NCBI GenBank assembly: GCA_049889775.1
Contig: JBMHCT010000021.1
Span: forward strand, 1-64,000
Length of the DNA: 64,000 bases
DNA from: Jejuia sp049889775
GTDB lineage: Bacteria > Bacteroidota > Bacteroidia > Flavobacteriales > Flavobacteriaceae
Reading direction: 5' to 3'
Every line of letters starts with the position of its first letter. Positions within the stretch are counted from its first letter, which is position 1. Positions 1 through 7,481 of this stretch are shown piece after piece. The position numbers and the translations under genes are program-made. The notes beneath the pieces are model-generated. The model ran no database searches. It had not been told where the DNA came from and saw only the letters and a program-made list of their open reading frames with translations.

Positions 1-77
1 CGATGGTATGTAATTACCTGCGGCACGTGGAACCCGCGTTTTGCAAACGCTCCCATTCCACTAATTACATACCATCG
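1..77. repeat. Multi-stem inverted repeat
   Basis: A perfect 16-bp inverted repeat (1-16 with 62-77) encloses two further stems: 27-32 with 56-61, and a tight hairpin 36-41 with 45-50 around a 3-base loop. The whole segment could fold as one long branched stem. No gene is seen in it. It directly abuts a second set of inverted repeats at 77-234. It could be a recombination or cassette boundary, a mobile-element remnant, or a structured RNA; the sequence alone does not decide. Confidence 0.7.
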
Positions 78-241
78 TCCACTGTTTGTTGCACCCCAAG
101 CCAATTTGTAGTACTTTTATTCGAGTCCGCGTGAACTCCACAGTAACTAACTACACACATCAGCGTGTATAGCGAATGGGGCGCAACAATGGCTACCCAG
201 TGGGGCGCGCCCCACTACGCCATACACAGTGGACGTTGTGC
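77..241. repeat. Nested inverted repeats ending in GTTGTGC
   Basis: Outer arms 77-85 and 226-234 are perfect 9-bp complements. Inner arms 86-98 and 177-189 pair over 13 bases with one wobble. An 18-bp perfect palindrome with a GGCGCGCC core lies at 199-216. The block ends in GTTGTGC (235-241), 34 bases before the first gene. The same heptamer recurs at 1136-1142, just after that gene, so the gene sits between direct repeats. This layout resembles gene-cassette boundaries, but no integrase is present in the window. Confidence 0.6.
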
Positions 242-275
242 ATTCATCACTATCATATAAAGATAATAGACAGGT

Positions 276-1115
276 ATGAAACCATTTTTAAAAGCGATTC
301 TCTTTTTGGTGATCTTATGGGTAATTGATTTTTTACTTAGAAAAGGATTAGTCGCTAATTTTATTCCTTTTCAGTTACCGCGTAATTTTACAATATTGTT
401 CTTGTTTTCACTATTTGCATTTTCCAGTTGGCTCATTACCAAATGGTTTTGTAAAAAGGATAAAATGATGCCGAAAAATTTAGGAATTTCATTTGATTCG
501 AAAAACCGATTCGAATTCATTTACGGATTCTTAATTGGAATTGTTTTATGGGGCATTGCTTCGATAATACAATCCTACACGGCAGGCTTTTCATGGGAAT
601 TCAGGGACAACATCTCACTTTCTAATATACTTTACGGACTCATATTCATTTTTATCGCAGATTTAGGCACAGAACTTTTTACAAGAGGCTACCCTTTGAA
701 AAGATTGGAAGATAGCTTTGGGGGAAATGCTGCAATTATTTGTATGGTTTTCTTTGTTGGACTTAAGAGTTATTCATTTGAAGCTGAAGGCGAATTGCTC
801 TTTTACAGTATTTTAATTCCTGCCTTACACACTATTTTTTTTAGCGTCATCTATTTTAAAACTAGAAGATTAGGTGCGGCATTAGGAATTCATACTGGCG
901 CAAATTTTGTAACAATAAGTATTTTTGATTTACGAATAGAACAACCAATGCAGGCGATTCCATCTGGAATTTTTCAGTCAAGTGTTGATTTAGATACGTT
1001 ATCGCTTACTGCTTTGCAACTTCCATGGATTTTCATGGCTTTAATATTTAGTGTTGTTACTTATTTTTGGTGGATAAAATACAAACACAACACAAAAATG
1101 TATAAGCACCATTAA
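276..1115 (+). CDS. CPBP-family intramembrane protein, degenerate
   Basis: A 279-residue, very hydrophobic protein with about seven to eight membrane segments. It keeps the three conserved blocks of the CPBP (CAAX protease and bacteriocin-processing) family: TELFTRG at 132-138, His185, and HTGAN at 206-210. The family normally has two adjacent glutamates in the first block. Here the first is Thr, so metalloprotease activity is doubtful. It is a solitary gene flanked by GTTGTGC heptamers and by a palindrome cluster upstream, which suggests an acquired cassette. Family assignment is fairly secure; the substrate is unknown. Confidence 0.7.
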   Translation: MKPFLKAILFLVILWVIDFLLRKGLVANFIPFQLPRNFTILFLFSLFAFSSWLITKWFCKKDKMMPKNLGISFDSKNRFEFIYGFLIGIVLWGIASIIQSYTAGFSWEFRDNISLSNILYGLIFIFIADLGTELFTRGYPLKRLEDSFGGNAAIICMVFFVGLKSYSFEAEGELLFYSILIPALHTIFFSVIYFKTRRLGAALGIHTGANFVTISIFDLRIEQPMQAIPSGIFQSSVDLDTLSLTALQLPWIFMALIFSVVTYFWWIKYKHNTKMYKHH

Positions 1116-1135
1116 AACGACCGCCTATACTAACG

Positions 1136-1142
1136 GTTGTGC
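1136..1142 (+). repeat. GTTGTGC direct repeat, second copy
   Basis: This heptamer repeats 235-241 about 900 bases downstream, so the CPBP gene is bracketed by the pair. Seven bases alone are weak evidence. The position just outside both gene ends is what makes it notable. Confidence 0.4.
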
Positions 1143-1177
1143 TTAATTAAAAAACCGCAATTCGAATTAATATAATA

Positions 1178-1885
1178 TTGAGAAAAATAGCGTTTATAAC
1201 GGACACTCATTTTGACGAGCAATTTACACTTGATGCTTTATTGGACGCAAGGAAAAACTGGGAAATTATATTAGATGACCTACAATCGCGAAAAATTACG
1301 GAACTAATTATTGGAGGAGATATTGGAAATGCCACTTCTCATAAATATTTCTTTGAATCTTTAAAAGATTATTCCTTTCATTTATTATTAGGAAATCACG
1401 ACAGTTTTATAAAACTTTCAAAATTTCACAACTCAAAAAATACTACTGAAGAACTTTACTATTCATTTGAAGATGAATATTACAGATATATATTTTTGGA
1501 CACATCCTCTTATAAAGTAAGCGAAAAACAACTTACTTGGTTGACACAAGAACTTAGAACTCATAAAAAAATATTAATTTTCATTCATCATCCTATATTA
1601 GAAGTAAAGACCATTGTAGACAAAAATTATCCATTAAAGAACAGAAAACAAATAAAAAACATTCTTGAAAGTATTAAAAAACCAGTGACAGTATTTTGTG
1701 GACATTATCATACGAATGATGAACAAATTGAAAATAATATAAGACAAATAATTACGCAGTCAGCGTCATATCAATTTGAAAAAAACATAAACCACTTAAA
1801 TATTTTAAATTCAGAATTTGGTTATAGAATTATCGAAATCGAGCAAAATAATATAAGAACGAAATTAGTTACTTTCATAAACTAA
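1178..1885 (+). CDS. Calcineurin-like metallophosphoesterase
   Basis: A 235-residue soluble protein carrying the full metal-binding set of the calcineurin-like phosphoesterase family: Asp9 and His11 (DTH), Asp48 (GGD), Asn73-His74 (GNHD), His137-His138, and His176/His178 (GHYH). It resembles the CpdA/Icc branch that hydrolyses phosphodiesters, but the substrate cannot be read from sequence. The start is TTG at 1178. The gene is noticeably A/T-rich and follows the cassette-like CPBP gene, so it may belong to the same acquired segment. No partner gene is evident. Confidence 0.85.
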   Translation: MRKIAFITDTHFDEQFTLDALLDARKNWEIILDDLQSRKITELIIGGDIGNATSHKYFFESLKDYSFHLLLGNHDSFIKLSKFHNSKNTTEELYYSFEDEYYRYIFLDTSSYKVSEKQLTWLTQELRTHKKILIFIHHPILEVKTIVDKNYPLKNRKQIKNILESIKKPVTVFCGHYHTNDEQIENNIRQIITQSASYQFEKNINHLNILNSEFGYRIIEIEQNNIRTKLVTFIN

Positions 1886-2097
1886 AAGGAAAGTAAGTAA
1901 GCCCAATAAATTCTAAAAAATTGCTATTCTTAGCTTAATCTTTGATTTTTACTCATTTGCTAGCTTCCGATTTATAGCAAAAAAATACTGTAGTACAAAC
2001 AGACAATTTCTCTTATATAACAGATATGTAGTTCATTACGACCCATCCCAAATAAGTCTACTAAACTTAACGGCTAAGCATCAAATCAAAGCCACCT

Positions 2098-3309
2098 CTA
2101 ATTACAAGAACTCACCCAAGCATTTTCAAAACTTTCATTCAACATAGTTTCTATACCTCTAAAATCTGAATTGGTTACAAAAGCCACCTCAACATTATTT
2201 GGAAATAAGACTATTGAAGAACGAATTGCCCGATTACAGCAGGTTTCAGGACCTCTAGTGCCACCCTTACGTAAAATTCGCCCATGAATAGTATTTGTAA
2301 AAGATTCTACTAAACCAAGCTCATTACTTAATATGACATCTCTAATATTGCTTGAGACTAAATCTTCAGTATATCTGAAATACGCGGTAATTTGAGCAAT
2401 ATCCTTTGCTGAGAGCAATAAGCCGCCAGACCCTCCATTCAAATAAGGATCGCTACTGTGCACCCATCCTAGACCATTTGTTGCAGGATCTGTAAACGAA
2501 AGACTTAACGGATATTGAAATGCCAGTGGATAATCTGTAGTATTATAATAATTTAATACTTTCTGGGGTGTATCTGGAATGTTCGTTAAGCCTGAAGGAC
2601 TAAAAACATAATCTCGTAAATATTCAAAATACTTTTCCGTACAGGTAGTTGCATAATCATCTGCATTTTCATCCAAACCGTAAACTATTTCGCCAATTAA
2701 AACACGTATTAACGTAAAATTCCCGTTTTGATAAACGCCCTTTCTCATTAGGTTCGGTTCATTGCCTAAACTTGTCAACATTTGTGATTCTGTAAGCATA
2801 TCTCCAGGTTCTGGAGTGCTACCCACAAAGTTGATGGCTGTATTCATGGTTAGAAGATCGGTAAACCTTAGAAAAGCATCTTTGGTAAAATTCTTAAAGT
2901 CTGAATTAATAAGCGGTTTCCAACTTTCTGGCAAATGATTGGTTACAAGTGTTTCTTCTCCAATATTATTATCATCCATAGCCTTTAACAATGCTATTGT
3001 CCCAATAAATTTAGATACAGAGGCTACATTCAATTTGGTATCTTCTTCTAATAAAACCTCACCGCCCCTATCTCTAGCATGTCTTGCAACACCTTTAGTG
3101 ATGCTGTGTTTTAAATTTCCATTTTGGGAAATCACCAATTGATATCCTACCATCGGGTTAGCAGGGTCGTCCAAAGCTTTTAAAATCTCATCTTTAAAAA
3201 CATCAACATTGAATGCTGGTGTGGGATCGCAAAGTGTTTCAGTTGGTTCATTATTGCAGGAAAACAAAACAACAATCATCAAAAGATATAATAGTTTACT
3301 TAAATCCAT
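2098..3309 (-). CDS. Serine hydrolase lipoprotein, class C beta-lactamase family
   Basis: I take the ATG at 3309, which gives a lipoprotein signal ending LFSC about 18 residues in. An ORF open to 3369 would add 20 residues that spoil the signal. The mature protein has the beta-lactamase/DD-peptidase fold: SVSK (Ser and Lys nucleophile pair) near residue 97, a Tyr-Gln-Asn-Gly element where YxN is expected, and a late KGGT in place of KTG. Members are usually periplasmic or surface esterases or peptidases rather than resistance enzymes. It is divergent from the phosphofructokinase gene. The exact substrate is unknown. Confidence 0.85.
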   Translation of the reverse strand: MDLSKLLYLLMIVVLFSCNNEPTETLCDPTPAFNVDVFKDEILKALDDPANPMVGYQLVISQNGNLKHSITKGVARHARDRGGEVLLEEDTKLNVASVSKFIGTIALLKAMDDNNIGEETLVTNHLPESWKPLINSDFKNFTKDAFLRFTDLLTMNTAINFVGSTPEPGDMLTESQMLTSLGNEPNLMRKGVYQNGNFTLIRVLIGEIVYGLDENADDYATTCTEKYFEYLRDYVFSPSGLTNIPDTPQKVLNYYNTTDYPLAFQYPLSLSFTDPATNGLGWVHSSDPYLNGGSGGLLLSAKDIAQITAYFRYTEDLVSSNIRDVILSNELGLVESFTNTIHGRILRKGGTRGPETCCNRAIRSSIVLFPNNVEVAFVTNSDFRGIETMLNESFENAWVSSCN

Positions 3310-3383
3310 GGTTAAAAATAAAAAATATACACTAACATTAACTGATTCAAAATCATATATTGAATTCAACTAATTTATCTCAA

Positions 3384-3430
3384 TCTAATTATATTTACAA
3401 CTCAAAGCTTTTAAAAACATAAGTAATACT
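3384..3430 (+). repeat. Leader repeat upstream of pfk, copy 1
   Basis: About 45 bases that recur with a handful of mismatches at 5273-5319, immediately upstream of the TPR protein gene. Both copies share the run ATATTTACAACTCAAAGCTT and the following purine-rich stretch ending in ATAAGT. The copies lie in the same orientation before two plus-strand genes, so this may be a duplicated promoter or leader segment. Confidence 0.6.
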
Positions 3431-3501
3431 CTTAATGGCAGGTTCGCATATTAGCACCTCTAAAACTTTGAAATTAGATATTGAATCATAACAAAAACTC
3501 C

Positions 3502-4827
3502 ATGGAAAAGAATGCAAACTTCGAAATATTAAATTTAGGTGAACCCACAATAACCTCTCCAATTCACCTAAGTAAAACCACTGGTGATAACATTTTTAAT
3601 TTTGTGGAGGATAGTGAGCGGATTTTGGCAAATGTTGAACTAAACAACCTGAAGAATTCTTTAGAAAACAACATGCCCTTAGATTCTTATGAACGCTCGG
3701 GACCTCGTGAAAAAATATACTTTGAAGGGGAGCATACCACGGCTGCTATTGTAACTTGTGGCGGACTTTGCCCAGGAATTAACAATGTGATACGCAGTTT
3801 GGTTATGGCGCTGCACTATTTCTATGGTGTAAAACGAATACTGGGAATTCCATACGGATATGAGGGATTGAACCCCGAAATTGGTCATGAGTTTATGGAA
3901 CTTACTCCAAATAAAGTGAAGGATATCCATGAATTTGGCGGCACCATATTGGGCTCTTCCAGAGGTGGGCAAGATGTATCTGTAATGGTTGATACACTCG
4001 TAAAAAATAAAATAGACATTCTCTTTACCATTGGTGGTGACGGCACGCTCAAAGGTGCAAACGCCATTGGTAACGAAATTATTAAAAGAGGTTTAAAAAT
4101 TGCCGTGGCAGGTGTTCCAAAAACCATTGATAACGATATTGATATCATTGATAAATCTTTCGGTTTTGAAACGTCGTTTGACGTAGCGTGCCCCATTGTT
4201 AGAGATGCCCACAATGAGGCGGATGGTGCTTACAATGGTATGGCAATCGTTAAATTGATGGGTCGAGACAGCGGTTTTATTGCGGCTTCCACAGCCTTGT
4301 CTATGCCTGTGGTAAATTTTGTATTGGTTCCCGAAATGGATTTTGAACTAGAAGGTGACAACGGATTTCTGGAAAATCTAAAAAAACGATTACAATTAAA
4401 AAAACACGCTGTTATTGTGGTGGCCGAAGGTGCTGGTCAACATTTATTTAGTGCAAGTAACGATGCAGAAACCGATGCTTCGGGGAATATTCAGCATAAA
4501 GACATTGGCCTATTGCTACAACAAAAAATTAAAAGCTACTTTGATGGTATAGGTATGAAAACCACCATTAAATACATAGACCCAAGTTATATTGTGCGCA
4601 GTGCTCCTGCCAATGCTAACGATAGTTTATATTGCAACCATTTAGCTTACCACGCGGTACATGGTGCCATGGCAGGAAAAACCAATTTTGTAGTGGGAAG
4701 CGTTAACAAAAGATTTGTTTATCTACCCATTCCTGAGGTGACCAAAAAACGTAAAAAAATAGATATGGAAGGTGGTTTTTGGTTTGGGGTTTTGCAGAGT
4801 ACAGGGCAGCCTTTTTCGATGAAGTAG
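3502..4827 (+). CDS. pfkA: 6-phosphofructokinase, probably ATP-dependent
   Basis: It phosphorylates fructose 6-phosphate in glycolysis. The ATG at 3502 gives 441 residues; an in-frame TTG at 3481 would add seven. Visible landmarks are CGGLCPGINN near 86, GTILGSSRGG near 148, GGDGT at 178-182, PKTIDND at 206-212 and MGRDSGF near 253. Gly after the GGD (not Asp) is the residue that separates ATP users from pyrophosphate users. The Lys in PKTIDND resembles PPi enzymes but also occurs in plant and trypanosome ATP enzymes. The length fits that long-chain group. ATP is therefore my call, with PPi as the alternative. Confidence 0.9.
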   Translation: MEKNANFEILNLGEPTITSPIHLSKTTGDNIFNFVEDSERILANVELNNLKNSLENNMPLDSYERSGPREKIYFEGEHTTAAIVTCGGLCPGINNVIRSLVMALHYFYGVKRILGIPYGYEGLNPEIGHEFMELTPNKVKDIHEFGGTILGSSRGGQDVSVMVDTLVKNKIDILFTIGGDGTLKGANAIGNEIIKRGLKIAVAGVPKTIDNDIDIIDKSFGFETSFDVACPIVRDAHNEADGAYNGMAIVKLMGRDSGFIAASTALSMPVVNFVLVPEMDFELEGDNGFLENLKKRLQLKKHAVIVVAEGAGQHLFSASNDAETDASGNIQHKDIGLLLQQKIKSYFDGIGMKTTIKYIDPSYIVRSAPANANDSLYCNHLAYHAVHGAMAGKTNFVVGSVNKRFVYLPIPEVTKKRKKIDMEGGFWFGVLQSTGQPFSMK

Positions 4828-5060
4828 GCTAAATCCTTATTTAAAGGAAAAACTTACCAACGACATTTTTTAATAAATCAGGAAGAAAACTTATTTAGTT
4901 ATGTTTCTGTTATTATTTAATTGCGTCAGTAAAATTTTTGGTTAATTTCCAAATAAAATTACTAACACAAACATCTGATTATCTGATTATTACAATTATT
5001 ATATTTATTAGTTGCTATTATCTTTGCATTAAGTTTCCTAAGATTTCAATAATTGAAGCA
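4828..5060. other. Intergenic region with promoter, no gene
   Basis: The start of the 495-base gap between pfk and the TPR protein gene. I see no gene here. The one clear element is a TATCTTTG box at 5019-5026 in front of a short interrupted ORF. Confidence 0.6.
5019..5026 (+). promoter_or_regulatory. TAnnTTTG -7 box for interrupted small ORF
   Basis: TATCTTTG matches the Bacteroidetes -7 consensus and lies 35 bases before the ATG at 5061. No convincing TTTG -33 element is visible. Confidence 0.5.
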
Positions 5061-5207
5061 ATGAAAAAGAATTATATAAAAATCCCATTACCAAGATGGA
5101 CTTGGTGGTAATTTGGGATAATACTTGTTACGCTTGTTATTGCCTGCAAAACTGAAATAAGTTTAAAATATCTAATTGAAATTCTAAAGTTTATAAAAGG
5201 TATATGA
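5061..5207 (+). pseudogene. Small membrane ORF interrupted by in-frame TAA
   Basis: From the ATG at 5061 the frame reads MKKNYIKIPLPRWTWW and then TAA (5109-5111). The same frame stays open for 31 more codons, starting FGIILVTLVIACK, to TGA at 5205-5207. The joined product would be a basic, Trp-rich N-terminus followed by one membrane segment, a plausible 48-residue small membrane protein. A single C-to-T change of CAA (Gln) would create this stop. The box at 5019 suggests it is or was transcribed. It could be a recent pseudogene, a real 16-residue peptide, or chance. Confidence 0.45.
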
Positions 5208-5272
5208 ATAAGTTTATGGCGATATCGTTTAATGCCCAAACTTCAACTTTCAATAGCACAAATTCATTCTAA

Positions 5273-5319
5273 TCTACTTATATTTACAACTCAAAGCTTT
5301 TGAAAAAGATAAGTGATTA
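5273..5319 (+). repeat. Leader repeat, copy 2
   Basis: Near-copy of 3384-3430, ending four bases before the ATG of the TPR protein. See that entry for the shared core. Confidence 0.6.
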
Positions 5320-5322
5320 CAA

Positions 5323-7479
5323 ATGCCTGAGAACAATTCGCAGAAAAAATGGATTAAAACATTTAAATTCTTTGCTGCTTATTTGGTTGCTGCATGGACG
5401 TTCCTCCAGTTTTTAGATTGGATTTTGAACCGCTATAATATTTCTCCGTATTGGGTAGATCTTCTACTTTGGATTTTTATTGGCATCATTCCATCATTAC
5501 TTATTTATCTGTATAATCAAGAACGCATCAACAAACGCATCTTAAAACTTCGTGAAAAAATCATTTTCCCACTTAATATTTTGCTGGTTTTTATTATCGT
5601 TTATTTCGGATTTGGGAATAACGATTTAGGGGCCACTACTAAAGAAGTATCTTATGAGAACTCCTTAGGCGAGGTTGAAACCAAAACCATTACCAAGGAA
5701 GAGTTTAGGGTTGGAGTACCCATTTTTGGATTTAAGCAAAAAGACCAAGACAGTACCCTATCGTGGTTGCGCTATGGTATTGGAAGACTATTGGTTGAAG
5801 ACTTGTATCAAAATAAAAACTTAAGTCCAGATTTTTCACATATTACAAGTACCACTAATAAAATTAGAGAAGCATCTTTATTCTATACATTCTATGTGGA
5901 TGGCAGTTACCAAAAAGTAGGTGATAATTTTGAAATTACAACAGTTCTTAGAAAAGCCAATAATGGTAAAGAAATTAAAAAACAAGTTTTTACAGGTTCC
6001 AATATTTTGAATTTATTAGATGATATTAGCGTTTTTATAGCCGCAAATTCTGGTTTTGTCGAAGGTAAAAACTTAAATTACATTGATTTACCCATTGAGG
6101 AATTTATTAGTAATTCGCTACCTGCTCTAAAAGCATATGTGAATGGTAATTTTTCTAAAGCGTATCACATAGATGAAGATTTTGCCTTAGCCTACCTAGA
6201 ACAAGCCAAACGACTTACGCTATATAATAGAGGCAATCTTGAAGCGAGAGATGTAGCTGATAAAGCATTTTCATTAAAAACTAAGCTACCTCTGCAAAAA
6301 CAGCTCGAAGTACTTATACAAAGAAATATAGCTTATAAAAATTTAGATGAAGCGGAAAAATTGGTAAATCTACAATTGGAAGTAGATCCGAATAACAGCT
6401 TTTATAACAGAGTATTGTATGCTTTATACGGTGAAACCAAACAGTTGGAGAAGTACATGCTAAAAACCGAATCAACTTTTAGAAAAGACCCTAACGCTAT
6501 AAATGGTAAAAATTTAGCTGTAGCGGCAATGGTAAATGGTCAAGATGATAGACTAATAGATGAAATAAAAAAATATGAAATTATAAATCCAGCTATTACC
6601 ACTATCCGCATACAACCCGCTTTACATAAGGGAGATTTAGCCACTGCTTCTAAATTAATCAACGACACTAAATTACAATTTCCTGAATACGCAAATAGAA
6701 TTAGAGTTTTTGATACTGCTGCGCAATATCTGAAGACCAAACCACCTATTTTAGAAGAACTTAAACGATTCGAAGGAACTTACAGGTCTCATACATCAGA
6801 ACAAGATTGCGAACTTTGGATAGCCAAAGATAGGTTGGTATGGTATATTGAAAACCAAAGAATGACAAGTTTAATCCTTGGTGGAAAAGACATTGCTATT
6901 GGAGGATTTATAAATGATACAACATTTAGATTGACTCTTGCTAGGGATGAAGATGGGACCATTTATGCCTTTAAATTAGAAGAGTATTATTGGAAAAATA
7001 ATGGAACCTATTGGTATTGGAAAATAGATGATAGTATTCTTAACGCTCAAAACGCTTATGATGAAGGTGACATGGAGAAAGCAAAATTACTCTATGAAAT
7101 AGCAGTAAAAAACAATCCAAAACATCTATACCTTCAAGACCAACTCAGTCATATAAAATATGTGCTCAGTAAAACTGAAAGTGATTTAGAAGCACAACAT
7201 AATTCTTTTGCTGGCAATTATGGGCCAAGGAAATTCTGGTTTGAAGATGGCAGGTTTTACTATAAGAGAAAAAGTGAAGAAACTGATTTGCCCAAAGTAG
7301 AACTTTTAGCAGTGAATGAAAACACCTATGCTGATTTGAGTCGATTAGGAATATCTATGAAGTTTGTGATAGACGAAAGCGGCAAACTGGCTTCACAATC
7401 TATACAATTTAACCCATTAGATGAAACTATTATTGTGAGTGATAAATCTTCTACAAATTACTTCTTAAAAGAAGATTAA
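5323..7479 (+). CDS. Membrane-anchored TPR protein with two C-terminal beta-type repeats
   Basis: 718 residues, not assigned to a named family. Three hydrophobic segments lie in residues 15-100. A globular region (about 120-260) follows, resembling the TolB-like part of TPR signalling proteins, then tetratricopeptide-like helices (about 265-480). Near 485-570 and 630-718 come two similar beta-rich segments (FEGTYRS and FAGNYGP starts, alternating aromatic strands). They look like the DUF3471 domain often found behind serine hydrolases and are separated by another short TPR-like pair. I infer an inner-membrane protein with a large periplasmic part. The gene converges on comM with only 2 bases between stops. 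Confidence 0.6.
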   Translation: MPENNSQKKWIKTFKFFAAYLVAAWTFLQFLDWILNRYNISPYWVDLLLWIFIGIIPSLLIYLYNQERINKRILKLREKIIFPLNILLVFIIVYFGFGNNDLGATTKEVSYENSLGEVETKTITKEEFRVGVPIFGFKQKDQDSTLSWLRYGIGRLLVEDLYQNKNLSPDFSHITSTTNKIREASLFYTFYVDGSYQKVGDNFEITTVLRKANNGKEIKKQVFTGSNILNLLDDISVFIAANSGFVEGKNLNYIDLPIEEFISNSLPALKAYVNGNFSKAYHIDEDFALAYLEQAKRLTLYNRGNLEARDVADKAFSLKTKLPLQKQLEVLIQRNIAYKNLDEAEKLVNLQLEVDPNNSFYNRVLYALYGETKQLEKYMLKTESTFRKDPNAINGKNLAVAAMVNGQDDRLIDEIKKYEIINPAITTIRIQPALHKGDLATASKLINDTKLQFPEYANRIRVFDTAAQYLKTKPPILEELKRFEGTYRSHTSEQDCELWIAKDRLVWYIENQRMTSLILGGKDIAIGGFINDTTFRLTLARDEDGTIYAFKLEEYYWKNNGTYWYWKIDDSILNAQNAYDEGDMEKAKLLYEIAVKNNPKHLYLQDQLSHIKYVLSKTESDLEAQHNSFAGNYGPRKFWFEDGRFYYKRKSEETDLPKVELLAVNENTYADLSRLGISMKFVIDESGKLASQSIQFNPLDETIIVSDKSSTNYFLKED

Positions 7480-7481
7480 AT

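Noticed and set aside
1..241. True integron attC site
   Set aside because: I cannot match the standard R and L boxes, and no integron integrase is present. It is kept only as a cassette-like structure.
5109..5111. Recoded stop (selenocysteine or pyrrolysine)
   Set aside because: The stop is TAA, which neither system uses, and no insertion element is seen.
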